A stretch of 9,166 nucleotides of DNA from Saprospiraceae bacterium (GTDB taxonomy: Bacteria > Bacteroidota > Bacteroidia > Chitinophagales > Saprospiraceae). The translations under genes were made by a program, and so were the position numbers. Position 1 is the first letter of the stretch, and each line of letters starts with the position of its first letter. Below, one piece after another: positions 1-7,851 of this stretch. Under the pieces are notes generated by a model. That model ran no database searches. It was not told the DNA's origin and saw only the letters and a list, made by a program, of their open reading frames with translations. The DNA lies in NCBI GenBank assembly GCA_029262975.1, contig JAJCYJ010000248.1:1-9166 (forward strand), given 5' to 3'.

Positions 1-3000
1 TATAATATGATCGCCGTGATATTGATCAGTATTGTCAAGGATACCTCCTATATATTGATTTTGATCACAGGGTTCAGATTTCGCAACTCTTCCCTCATCA
101 TGCATTAGCTGTACCAACTGATTATCTTTATACTCAGCTCCGTCAATGTAATATCTATTTTCGATCGATGCAAGACCTTGCTTGGCTTCTTTTCGAAGTT
201 GTCTTCCATCAGTGTCATAAGTGAACTCTATTATTCTGCCATCAAGGAAGTCAATTTTGGAGGGAAGATTAAGATGATTATAAGTAATTGAATCCTCCCT
301 GGTCGGATCAAATATGATGTTACCATTGTCATCATAGCCATAGGAATTTCCATTACTGCTCTTAGCTCCGCGAGATTTTTGAGGAGAAGTTCCATTGTCA
401 ACTATAGTGTTGATTTTATTCGTGCCTGAGATATGACTTATCATCAAGTTATCAATTTGCCCTTCTTCAAAGACTGAATCTTCAGGATATAGACCGTTCC
501 TAACCAAGGTCTTAATATTTCCCCTTTCATCATAGGTATAGGAAGTGTTATAGTCATTTAGAGACTCGAATCCGCCTCCATTGTTAAAAGTGCGGTAGAA
601 TGCATATTTCAATCGATTGTATTCGTCATATCTTAATCCAAAACTTTGTCTATCAATTCCTGTCACTTGTGAGAGCACCTGGGCGATATTTCCATTCATT
701 TGAATATGCCCTTCTGATGCTGATAAGATCGTATCATATTTAAGCTCCAAATGAAATAAATCATTATTGGAAGGCAGAACATTGTTAATTTTCTTTAGAA
801 ATTTATTACCCCTATAAGTGTAGTCACAGGACTGCAAATAGTTGTTCCCCGAGACAAGGCCTAGTTGATGACTGGCTATTTGATTTTTCTCGGTATAGGT
901 TGTTTTAGAAATAGTTTGAGTTCCTAATCCATCAAAAGTTTGATGAACAAATTCTGGCCTCCCTGCAAAATCAACTGTTCTTACGACATCAAAATTATGA
1001 TTGCCTAATATGAGTTGCCTGTGTTCATCAACGAGTAGATTATCTGCACCATCATAAAGATATTGGTGCGTAAGGTTATTTATATTGGTTAATGAAAGAA
1101 GTGTTTCTGATTTTACGATCGAATCTCGTCCACATTTATCATATACATATTCTGAACTAAGGAGTTCTGAATTTAAATTACCGTTGGGTTCAAGGATTGC
1201 AACCTCGTATGTTTCTATCTTGTCTTTGTGCGTATCCGTCGGCTGGTAATAAGTGGTAACGGACAATCTATCAATGTCGATAATAGTTGGGTCACTTGAT
1301 AAATTATTTCCTTGATCATCGCTGTATCCAGTCTTAAGCGGTCGTCCATAAGCATCATAGTTGGTTGCAAGCCAAGGCTTTAATGTTCGGCTTTTTAAAA
1401 AACCATCCTGATAATGATTGAGTAGATCGCGGTTATTGTACCGGTACTCGATTTTCATTCTATCCGGAATCTTTTTGAATTGAATTAAATCATTCCCATA
1501 GTATTGATACGTATAGATTAGATTGGCATCACTTGATATAGCACCCGGAGGAATAATCATAGTGCGCCGGTCCTTATCGTCATAGCGACTGATCGTCGTC
1601 AAAGGTAAGGCTCCATTTTCACCTGTGAGAGAGGACGCGATCAATCTGCCCCTTTTGTCTTTGTATGCTATAGATCTTCTTCCATCACCATCCACTTGAA
1701 TTATTTCAAATAATTGACTCATGCCAAGACCATCAATTATAATAGAATTTGAACCATAGTAAATGCTATCACGATAGGGCCATGCTGTATGAATTGTAGA
1801 AATGGGGCGATTGAGGGGGCTGGCTTCGTATGTATAGGTCAGTTTATCCCATGTATTAGAAGTTGTTTCGTTTTGATATGCTCCATTCTGATCAGTAAGT
1901 GCTGTAAGTTCAGTCTCGTACATGGGGCGTCCCCGATTATCATAATTGGTAACTTTATAAATATCCTGTGTAGCGGTAGGGCCTTGTTTTTCTTTTACGT
2001 ATTGGGTGGGTCTGCCTAATCCATCGACATATTGGCGATCTACTATCAAATTCAAATTACTATTGACGACCTGATCATAATCAATTGTAGTTTTAATAAA
2101 ATTACCACCAGATGGACTTCCAAAATTGTATTCTAATGTCGTGAGTTTATTTCTGCAGCTATCTCGTATGGTCTTCAACCGCATTACTTCATCGTATTCA
2201 AAACCATGACTCGTGTTATCGATATTTTTTACTCCCGATAGGAGTCTCGAAGAACCATGATATTTGTAACGAGTTTGAAATCCTTCGAATTCCTTTGTTT
2301 GCATTGTGCCATTCGTATTCCAGGTATAGTTTAGATCTTCCCATCCATCTATAGTGACCGAGCTTGGATTGCCTGTGCTATTGTCATATGATCCGATAGT
2401 GGCCAACGTAATATTAGATGCACTTGTGTCGTAGCCTGGTGACCAGGTAACCTCATCTCTTGCATACCTGCTTGGATATGGGAATGAACCATTTGCTGTT
2501 GTAAACAAAGAGTATTCTGTATAAAGTTTATCGGTTTTTGTTGCAGTAGTAATGATGTCTCCTACACGTTGTTCAGTATGAAGTGGAGCAATAATATTGT
2601 GAGTGATTAAAGCATTATTAGCTGTTCCGGTTACATCATGAGGATAGGTGTAAAGAGTATAAAATTTCTTGCCATCACTATTAGTCATTGTCGAAGCAAC
2701 AACAGGCGTAAAACGATCCAGGCTATCATATGTATATGAGGTGGTAGTACTCACACCATCCAGAAAAGTAATTTCTTGTTCCAAACGAGCTTTTCGCGCA
2801 GTTTCAAGAGCATACTGTCGCCAAAAAGTGTGACCATTGATTCCTCCAATTTGACAGTTTGTTTTTTGAGCGCGAACCAAGACGCCAATTACTGCGCTAT
2901 CTGGCTCTGATGTCGGTGAATTAGTTGTTTTCTGAATGAGGTTTGGGGTTGAGACGCTATGATGAATTGAGGACTCTAGAAGAAAGCCTTTGGATTTATC

Positions 3001-5258
3001 TAAAGGAATAGGAAGGGACATGTATTTCCCACCCACAGCTTCATAATAGGCATTGCTGATACTTAGATTGTATTTGAATTCTTTATGGCCATTTCCTACA
3101 TGGATTTCCTTCACATGCTTATAGGCGATATGATGTCCTTCAAAATCTCCCAGAGGAACCGAAGGAGTGTCAGAAAAATGCAGTAAGCAAAGGGAAGAAC
3201 TACCTCCATTTGGTCCGGCTGTTCCTTGATACTTGTATCCATAGGTGGGCTCTCCCAACAACAAACCACTTGATTCTGCAGGATTGGCAGGATCAAGATA
3301 TTCATATTGATAGAGGATATCGCGAGAAGCATCTATGCCATCATGTTGCTTAATCTCTTGAATTCTTATTCCTCCTACATCTTTTGTGTCGAGTCCGAAT
3401 TCTGCTGTATGGACTCTGAATTGAGCTCGCCCATTGGTGGTATTAAGGATGAATGTGTAATTTACACCAGACATCAAATTGTTATATCCAACTAATTCAT
3501 CAATCGATATATCCTCAAACTCTTTGTAATTCTCTCCGGTCTCAAGATTGAATCCCAAAGAACCAATCGTGTCTCCTGCTAGGACGACCAGAATATCCGT
3601 GCTGACAAAAGAAGGGCAATCATCTGGAGGTGGTTGTTCGTTTCTGGTAAGTTCAATATGGAAAGTAACTGAACCACTTACCTCCAATGCTGTAAAGGAA
3701 GAGGTTATTGTGCTATCCTTATCGCCACAACACGCTGGCCCTGGGGTTCCACATGTTTCTAAATAAAACTTTAGCGTTTGATTGATGGTATTGCTATAGA
3801 ATTGGGCATCGTGGGCTTCATAAGCAAAAGTGGTTGATCCACCCGTAGGGTAGGTTATCTTTTTTAATGATCCATCGATTACCTTTGTTGTATTCACATT
3901 TCTGTTTGCTGATCCTTCCGTGTATTCAACTCCACTGCAAGAAAGAAGCTTTGTCGACGGGATATTAATTGACTTGGAATCATTTCCGCTTTGCCCATTA
4001 AAGAAACCCCAATGATCGGTCTGCTTGGATAGCATGCCGGGAAAGTATATTTTACTATTGCTTTGTACTGTCCCGTAATAATCAAAAGAATAGGCGGGAA
4101 TGTCTGTTACCGAAGTATTACAAGAACGTTCTTGTACACTATCAAGCTTTAACTTATAGTCTTCCTCTAAAAGGCCTGATGTGCCTTCCGTGAAATAGTC
4201 ATAATCGAGTTCAAATCTCTTACAGAAACCACCGGTATTAATGGTGATCCTTTCGAGAGCTTCACTATTTATTAAATCGCTTCGTCCAAGGGCAGAGGTA
4301 AAGGAAATAGTTTCTGATTCAGTTACGATACTACTTAATTTTTTCCCATTTATAGCAATCGTCGAGTAACTGTTGTTTATATTAAAGTTATCTCCAGTTT
4401 GTCCAGAGCCGCTGTCATAGGCATATTCAATAGTATTTGACTTGGGCACCCTGTAGTCATAAGTATCGGACATATAGTTGTAATCAATATTATAAAGGCC
4501 GTCAAAAGAAGATGCTCTGACTAGGTGCCAGTTAGCGATGTAGGATACCCCACCAGCTGTTTGTAAATCATAGGCATTTTCAGAACCTCCCAGGGTGTTA
4601 CCAAAAAAATAGTCAACGCCATCAGGAGTCGTAATAATGATGTTAGTAATGTATGGAGAAGAATAAATTAGTTCAATTTTGATGTCTTGCCTGGGAATAA
4701 GCTTCGCTTTTTTGTTTTTATCAATGACAAATTTGCCGCTGTAGCCTCCCGGAACTGTGAATGAGTAAATGTCCGATTCCCCGTCTAAATTGCCATCGGC
4801 TATATCTGTTACATAAACATCATCCGGCCCCAATTGGTCACATGCTGAAATAAAGGAACCTGTCGTGCCTGAGTAGAAATCAAGCCTGGTGTCATAAAAC
4901 CAATAGCCATCTACATCGGTATCATGAAGCCCCTGAACTGTTCTTGTGACCATCCCCCCGGCATTTAGATTCCACCTAGCCCAACCCAACTGGCCTGCTG
5001 AATAGCTTTGATTCCAGAGGCGTGATAACTGAGTGAAATGGCATCTTTTAAATTGCCGTCTTGAGCGGTATAAATGGGAATATTGATACTAGGCGTACCG
5101 GTAAAATAATTGACCGGAACATCAATATACTGACCCAAAGCTGCGGCATTGGGTGTTGGCATTACAATATCATTCACGTACTGATTAATAGGTTGTGCGG
5201 ATGAAGAATATGAACAGAAAAGTAAGACATAAAGAAGAACACTATATACCCATCTCAT
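1..5258 (-). CDS. Secreted RHS/YD-repeat protein, frameshifted near its N-terminus and cut by the left window edge
   Basis: Read on the minus strand from an ATG at 5258, this is a Bacteroidota RHS-repeat protein of at least about 1,753 codons whose C-terminus (the rest of the RHS core and any variable tip) lies outside the window. Order: signal peptide; conserved N-terminal domain (PTPNAAALGQYIDVPVNY, then LSYHASGIK and WVGLG/WNLNAGGMVTRTVQGL); long beta-rich region with YPTGGSTTFAYE and GGIRIQEI; a DGLGRPTQYV segment; YD repeats (about 180-2750); and finally YYIDGAEY and QYIGGILDNTDQY, which normally lead into the core. After one missing base at about 4972-4977 there is no stop in 1,658 codons down to base 1. 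Such proteins are usually exported and fold into YD-repeat shells that can carry toxins or act at the surface; cargo cannot be judged here. It lies 35 bases downstream of the M43-like gene on the same strand, probably co-transcribed. Family assignment is firm; function and intactness are not. Confidence 0.9.
181..2750 (-). repeat. YD (RHS) peptide repeats inside the RHS gene
   Basis: Translation of the minus strand gives a series of degenerate YD-type units. From C- to N-terminal end they include FTYDTDGRQLRKE, YGYDDNGNIIF, YTYDERGNIKTL, LRYDEYNRLKYA, YLYDGADNLLVDE, YVYDKCGRDSIV, TNYDAYGRPLKT, SRYDDKDRRTMI, TNYDNRGRPMYE, FEYDEVMRLKTI and TYDSLDRFTPVV. Most match the Y-D-x-x-G-R/N-[hydrophobic] pattern of beta-hairpins that stack into the RHS/teneurin barrel. 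Spacing is irregular, as usual in this family, and the repeats are not recognisable as DNA repeats. Confidence 0.8.
4965..5258 (-). CDS. N-terminal fragment of the RHS protein before the frameshift (97 aa)
   Basis: As sequenced, the ATG at 5258 opens a 97-codon frame that ends at a TAA just after WVGLGGI. Residues 1-21 are a classic signal peptide (charged MRW, hydrophobic VYSVLLYVLLFC, small-residue SYSSSA, cleavage probably before QPIN). The rest is the conserved start of Bacteroidota RHS proteins, with GTPSINIPIYTAQDG and ISLSYHASGIK. The family normally continues WVGLGWNLNAGG; here the WNLNAGG part lies in the next reading frame. This is the 5' end of the long gene, not an independent small gene. 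An annotation pipeline may list it as a separate hypothetical protein and restart the RHS gene at the internal ATG at 4953 (MVTRTVQGL). Confidence 0.85.
   Translation of the reverse strand: MRWVYSVLLYVLLFCSYSSSAQPINQYVNDIVMPTPNAAALGQYIDVPVNYFTGTPSINIPIYTAQDGNLKDAISLSYHASGIKAIQQASWVGLGGI
4972..4977 (-). other. Frameshift point in the RHS gene (apparent one-base deletion)
   Basis: The minus strand reads GGG CTA GGT GGA ATC TAA. Adding one base after GG (most simply GGT TGG, a TT run shortened to T) restores GLGWNLNAGGMVTR, the conserved family motif. Both flanking frames match the family up to this point, so the position is known to within a few bases. No canonical X XXY YYZ slippery heptamer is present in frame here. 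Confidence 0.85.
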
Positions 5259-6069
5259 AGTCGTAGATTTTGGTTGGAAGTTTAATGAAATGCTTATCGC
5301 GGTGCAATGAGAGAATGACGAGGCCCTCCAGGAACAAGGTTAGCATAGATTCGATTACGCTGACCTTTGGTAAACATGTTCGTGCAGCGATCGTCACTGT
5401 TATCCATAAAGTTGACTGTCATCTCCTGAACAATTCTATCTGAGCAAGTTGTAATGTGCTTGTATGTAGGGCATCCGTAATTCGGAGCATTGTGTATAGG
5501 GGTGTCTTCAACACCATCATCTCGACAGAATCCCGTACCCCAAATACTATGTATATTCAGGTAATTGGCTATGAGATGCGTAAGCGTTTTACCTTTGTTG
5601 TATGGATACAAGGCACTCCCATCTATTCCTACACACCGATAATCAATTACAATTCCATCTGTCTCACTTTGACCACCGGGCATTTGTGCAAATCCGCGGC
5701 TAAGGCCTCCAAGGTCTACTATCCAAATATTAATTACTGCTTCCGGTTTATCAGCGTCTTTTCCGCCGGTATTCACAGATTTCATTTCGTCATTAATAGA
5801 CCAATTTTTTCTTTCAACAGAAGTATAAGTTATTGGATCTTCTAAGTTTTCTGCCAGTTGAAATGACAGATTAACTTCTCCAATCAACTGATCATAACCA
5901 TCATTGTTAATCGAGGGATGAAAAAAATCATCATCATATTCCCCAAAATGAATATTTAGAGCCTCTATCTGCGAAATGATTTGAGATCTGGAAATACGCT
6001 GATCATCAGACTCATAAAGAACATGGAACGCGAGCTGTAAAGGGATTCCTTCGGCCGGGTTAATGACAT

Positions 6070-6336
6070 CTAAATAGGTATCAATAAATATTTCAATCTC
6101 CTCTCGTCTGATTTCAATTTTAGGATCTTCAAAAGTAACCTGTTCAGATTTTCTAAAGTAGAAATTCTCGTTTCTCCGAATACGAATCCGCTACCTGTCG
6201 CAGTATGAGCATATTCTTCTGCCAGGTAGGCATTCGATCTTGGGCCTTTAATTATTTCATTTTGTTGCTGGGTATGTCCGAGAAAAGGTGAATGAAGAAT
6301 TATAAAGAAAAATACTAATTGTATAGAAGAGTTCAT
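6070..6336 (-). CDS. N-terminal fragment of the M43-like gene before the frameshift
   Basis: As sequenced, the frame starting at ATG 6336 runs to a TAG at 6070-6072. A further in-frame ATG at 6357 would add MYLNASI, but the 6336 start places the hydrophobic signal-peptide core right behind the N-terminus and is preferred. Family-like sequence holds to about LENLNRLL (residue 68); the remainder (LKILKLKSDERRLKYLLIPI) is out-of-frame translation. The true continuation, EDPKIEIRREEIEIFIDTYL, lies in the neighbouring frame, which is open from 6190 down to the stop at 5294. Confidence 0.7.
   Translation of the reverse strand: MNSSIQLVFFFIILHSPFLGHTQQQNEIIKGPRSNAYLAEEYAHTATGSGFVFGETRISTLENLNRLLLKILKLKSDERRLKYLLIPI
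6131..6134 (-). other. Probable frameshift point in the M43-like gene (T-run one base short)
   Basis: The minus strand reads AGG TTA CTT TTG AAG ATC. One extra T in the T4 run gives AGG TTA CTT TTT GAA GAT CCT, i.e. RLLFEDP, matching the family pattern in which a hydrophobic stretch is followed by E-D-P. The switch could in principle lie anywhere from about 6120 to 6180, but the homopolymer is the simplest place. The shift has the same sense as the one in the RHS gene. Confidence 0.65.
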
Positions 6337-6562
6337 AATTGATGCGTTTAGATACAATTAAATAAAATATGGTAGGTCTTTATAAGATACGATATTTTAA
6401 TTGATCGGTCTGGATAATTAACAATATATCTATGTTTTTTAGGTATTTACCCGTATACAGTAGAGAGCCCTTTAGTTAAAAGAGAATTTATTGCCATCAA
6501 AATATTGCAGAATCATGTTCACAGCTACAGCAGTTTTGAGGGTTGTTTTTGAGGTCAGTTTT

Positions 6563-6628
6563 AAATTCATTTGATTTTCAAAAGCATCAAGTATATACAA
6601 GAATCAGCTCAGAAATACATTTGATTCT
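6563..6628. repeat. Short imperfect direct repeat, 50-base period
   Basis: AAATTCATTTGATTTT (6563-6578) recurs as AAATACATTTGATTCT (6613-6628), 14 of 16 bases identical, exactly 50 bases apart. In AT-rich sequence this may be chance. It could also be a pair of protein-binding sites upstream of the M43-like gene. Confidence 0.3.
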
Positions 6629-6732
6629 TTACTAACAGATTTCTCTAAATTGAAGAAATGAAGGATTTAAGTTCTTGTCATTATTATAATTGGCGGCAAA
6701 ACAAAATATCTCGTTACATTCGTGACGATTAC

Positions 6733-6752
6733 TATTTGAGGTCTCTCAAATA
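6733..6752. terminator. Perfect 8-bp hairpin downstream of the hydrolase gene, possible terminator
   Basis: TATTTGAG (6733-6740), loop GTCT, CTCAAATA (6745-6752) form a perfect stem-loop about 100 bases past the hydrolase stop. On the minus strand no T-run follows the stem, so it is not a textbook Rho-independent terminator. It may stabilise the 3' end of the mRNA or bind a protein. Confidence 0.35.
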
Positions 6753-6850
6753 CCGACATTCCTGGTTACTCTGAATTTTATAAAACAAAAAAGAACGCTA
6801 AATATTTTGAGATTACTATAACTTTTAATCAGCAGGCATTCCTGAATTAT

Positions 6851-7753
6851 TCACACTTCCATTTTCTTCTTCCAGTATCTCAATAATCCAGATACACTCA
6901 TGTCAGAAGGATTGGCAGCTTCATAAGCTTCCGCATCCTTTTCATCCAAACCATTTTCTACCAGATACTTCTTGACAAATGAGCTGAACACAGGTAAACA
7001 TTCTTCGGCATTTTTGCCTGACCGGGCATATGGCTCCATAAATCCTGTATAATCCAGGATGGCCTGTCTCAATTTATTCATATGCGGTATAATGGCCAGC
7101 ACACATCCAAAGTGAGTCAGGTAATATTCATTGATTCCCTCAAGACTTAACAAATGTTCTATAGATGCCAACCATAACTCCTTATCAATATCCGGAGGTG
7201 GACAGGGAGGGATTACTGGCCCGTGATTTATTGAGACACCCGCCACATCACCGGTGAATATGATGTCTCCTAACTGCCAGGCTATATGGTGTTGTGCATG
7301 GCCAGGGGTATGGTGGGCACAAAATGAAAGACCAAAAAGTTCAATTGTTTCCAGATGTTCTACCGTCTTCAATTGGGCTTCATCTATGGGTCGGAGTGTT
7401 CCCCAAAGTCGGTCCATGTCTTCTTTATATATCATCTTTGCAGAAGCGAGTAAGCGTTCAGGATTATGCATATGTCGATATCCCCTTGGGTGCAAGTAAA
7501 TCCTGGCACCATGATGTGCAAAACACCAGGCTGCTCCTGCATGATCCAGGTGGATATGGGTGATAAAGACATGCATGATATCAGTAATTCTATATCCGAG
7601 TTTCTTTAGTCCCGACTCCAGGTTATCCAGGGTACTGTGTGGACCAGTTTCGACCAATATTGGACCTTGAGTGGTCTCGATCAGAAACGCCGCAATTCCA
7701 TTGCTTTGACCCTTAAATCCCAGGTCAATTATATGCACTTTTGGTTTATTCAT
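6851..7753 (-). CDS. Metallo-beta-lactamase-fold hydrolase (300 aa)
   Basis: This is a cytoplasmic MBL-fold metal-dependent hydrolase, related in general fold to glyoxalase II and lactonases; the substrate cannot be told from sequence. All metal ligands are present: THIHLDHAG (H66, H68, D70, H71), TPGHAQHH (H152), FTGDV (D169) and LTHFG (H214). The N-terminus (VHIIDLGFKG, then FLIETTQGPILVETGP) is the usual first beta-sandwich. The C-terminal 80 residues are helical and end in RYWKKKMEV. The frame also extends upstream to a TTG at 7771 (LLSCPS), but ATG at 7753 begins exactly where family similarity starts and is preferred. There is no signal peptide. It is transcribed divergently from rpe across a 98-base spacer with nested inverted repeats. 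Length and motifs are complete, so it is probably functional. Confidence 0.9.
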   Translation of the reverse strand: MNKPKVHIIDLGFKGQSNGIAAFLIETTQGPILVETGPHSTLDNLESGLKKLGYRITDIMHVFITHIHLDHAGAAWCFAHHGARIYLHPRGYRHMHNPERLLASAKMIYKEDMDRLWGTLRPIDEAQLKTVEHLETIELFGLSFCAHHTPGHAQHHIAWQLGDIIFTGDVAGVSINHGPVIPPCPPPDIDKELWLASIEHLLSLEGINEYYLTHFGCVLAIIPHMNKLRQAILDYTGFMEPYARSGKNAEECLPVFSSFVKKYLVENGLDEKDAEAYEAANPSDMSVSGLLRYWKKKMEV

Positions 7754-7760
7754 AGATGGG

Positions 7761-7817
7761 CAAGATAGCAATCCACAACATATAGTACAAATATTGGCTA
7801 TATGTAGGCCTATCTTG
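7761..7817. repeat. Nested inverted repeats, possible operator
   Basis: The outer pair is CAAGATAG (7761-7768) with CTATCTTG (7810-7817), perfect and separated by 41 bases. The inner pair is ACATATAG (7778-7785) with CTATATGT (7798-7805), perfect and separated by 12 bases. All four arms share the ATAG/CTAT core. The inner spacer covers the weak -7-like box for the hydrolase, so protein binding there could block that promoter. Confidence 0.4.
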
Positions 7818-7827
7818 TCAATGATAT

Positions 7828-7835
7828 TACCTTTG
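7828..7835 (+). promoter_or_regulatory. Bacteroidota-type -7 box for rpe (TACCTTTG)
   Basis: TACCTTTG matches the TAnnTTTG -7 consensus of the primary sigma factor in this phylum exactly and lies 16 bases before the rpe ATG, implying a very short leader. No TTG lies at the expected upstream spacing (the nearest, at 7815, is too close), so the promoter is only half supported. Confidence 0.4.
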
Positions 7836-7851
7836 CGACTTAATTATATAT

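Larger units (their letters stand above)
5294..6336 (-). pseudogene. M43-family (cytophagalysin-like) secreted metalloprotease homologue, frameshifted and lacking the zinc site
   Basis: With one restored base the gene encodes about 347 residues, a normal length for a single-domain M43 protein. ATG at 6336 gives a signal peptide (MNSSIQLVFFFIILHSPFLG). Then come the family's leader (STLENLNRLL then EDPKIEIRREEIE), the domain start IPLQLAFHVLY, and INIWIVDLGGLSRGFAQMPG, TDGIVIDYR, DDGVEDTP, NYGCP, the Met-turn region VNFMDNSDDRCTNMFTKGQ and the end motif PGGPRHSLI. The zinc signature expected as HEVGHxLNLxHIWG reads HLIANYLNIHSIWG (about residues 254-267): the first His is kept, but the catalytic Glu and two zinc-binding His have become Leu, Asn and Ser. 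Proteolysis by the known mechanism is therefore unlikely. No C-terminal sorting domain follows. The next gene starts 35 bases downstream. It could be a decaying pseudogene or a catalytically inactive secreted protein. Confidence 0.85.
6337..6850. other. Intergenic region without a convincing gene
   Basis: About 510 AT-rich bases separate the end of the hydrolase gene from the start of the M43-like gene, both on the minus strand. I see no ORF with protein-like features. The longest candidate is a 38-codon plus-strand frame (6658-6774) that resembles nothing I recognise. The region should contain the promoter of the M43-like/RHS pair, but I found no good TAnnTTTG element on the minus strand. 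It holds a perfect hairpin (6733-6752) and a short imperfect direct repeat (6563-6628). Confidence 0.6.
7754..7851. promoter_or_regulatory. Divergent promoter region between the MBL hydrolase and rpe
   Basis: This 98-base spacer must carry the promoter for the hydrolase (leftward) and for rpe (rightward). It contains the nested inverted repeats described separately, a TAnnTTTG box for rpe, and on the minus strand AATATTTG (7788-7795), one mismatch from the same consensus, placed to give the hydrolase a leader of roughly 28 bases. The clustering of dyads around both putative promoters suggests shared control, but no regulator is visible in the window. Confidence 0.5.

Noticed and set aside
1789..4085. 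Several 60-76-codon frames on both strands within the RHS gene
   Set aside because: They lie in other frames of a continuous minus-strand RHS reading frame and show low-complexity, non-family translations.
4965..5000. Programmed -1 ribosomal frameshifting in the RHS gene
   Set aside because: No X XXY YYZ heptamer in frame and no obvious downstream structure; a missing base inside GLGWNLNAGG is simpler. The same reasoning applies at 6131-6134.
5456..5845. Plus-strand 129-codon open frame
   Set aside because: It lies wholly antisense to the M43 domain, whose minus-strand translation shows clear family motifs; the plus frame has no recognisable features.
6721..6752. Rho-independent terminator
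   Set aside because: The hairpin is perfect, but no T-run follows it on the minus strand, so it is listed only as a possible terminator or processing structure at low confidence.
6658..6774. Plus-strand 38-codon ORF (MKDLSSCHYYNWRQ...) preceded by a purine-rich stretch
   Set aside because: Too short, no recognised similarity, and a perfect inverted repeat inside it explains part of the sequence; nothing supports translation.
7254..7563. Two overlapping plus-strand open frames of 81 and 89 codons
   Set aside because: They are antisense shadows of the MBL-fold hydrolase, which has complete metal-binding motifs on the other strand.
7754..7771. Upstream TTG start for the MBL hydrolase (adds LLSCPS)
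   Set aside because: The ATG at 7753 coincides with the start of conserved family sequence; the extension is non-homologous and overlaps the putative operator arm.
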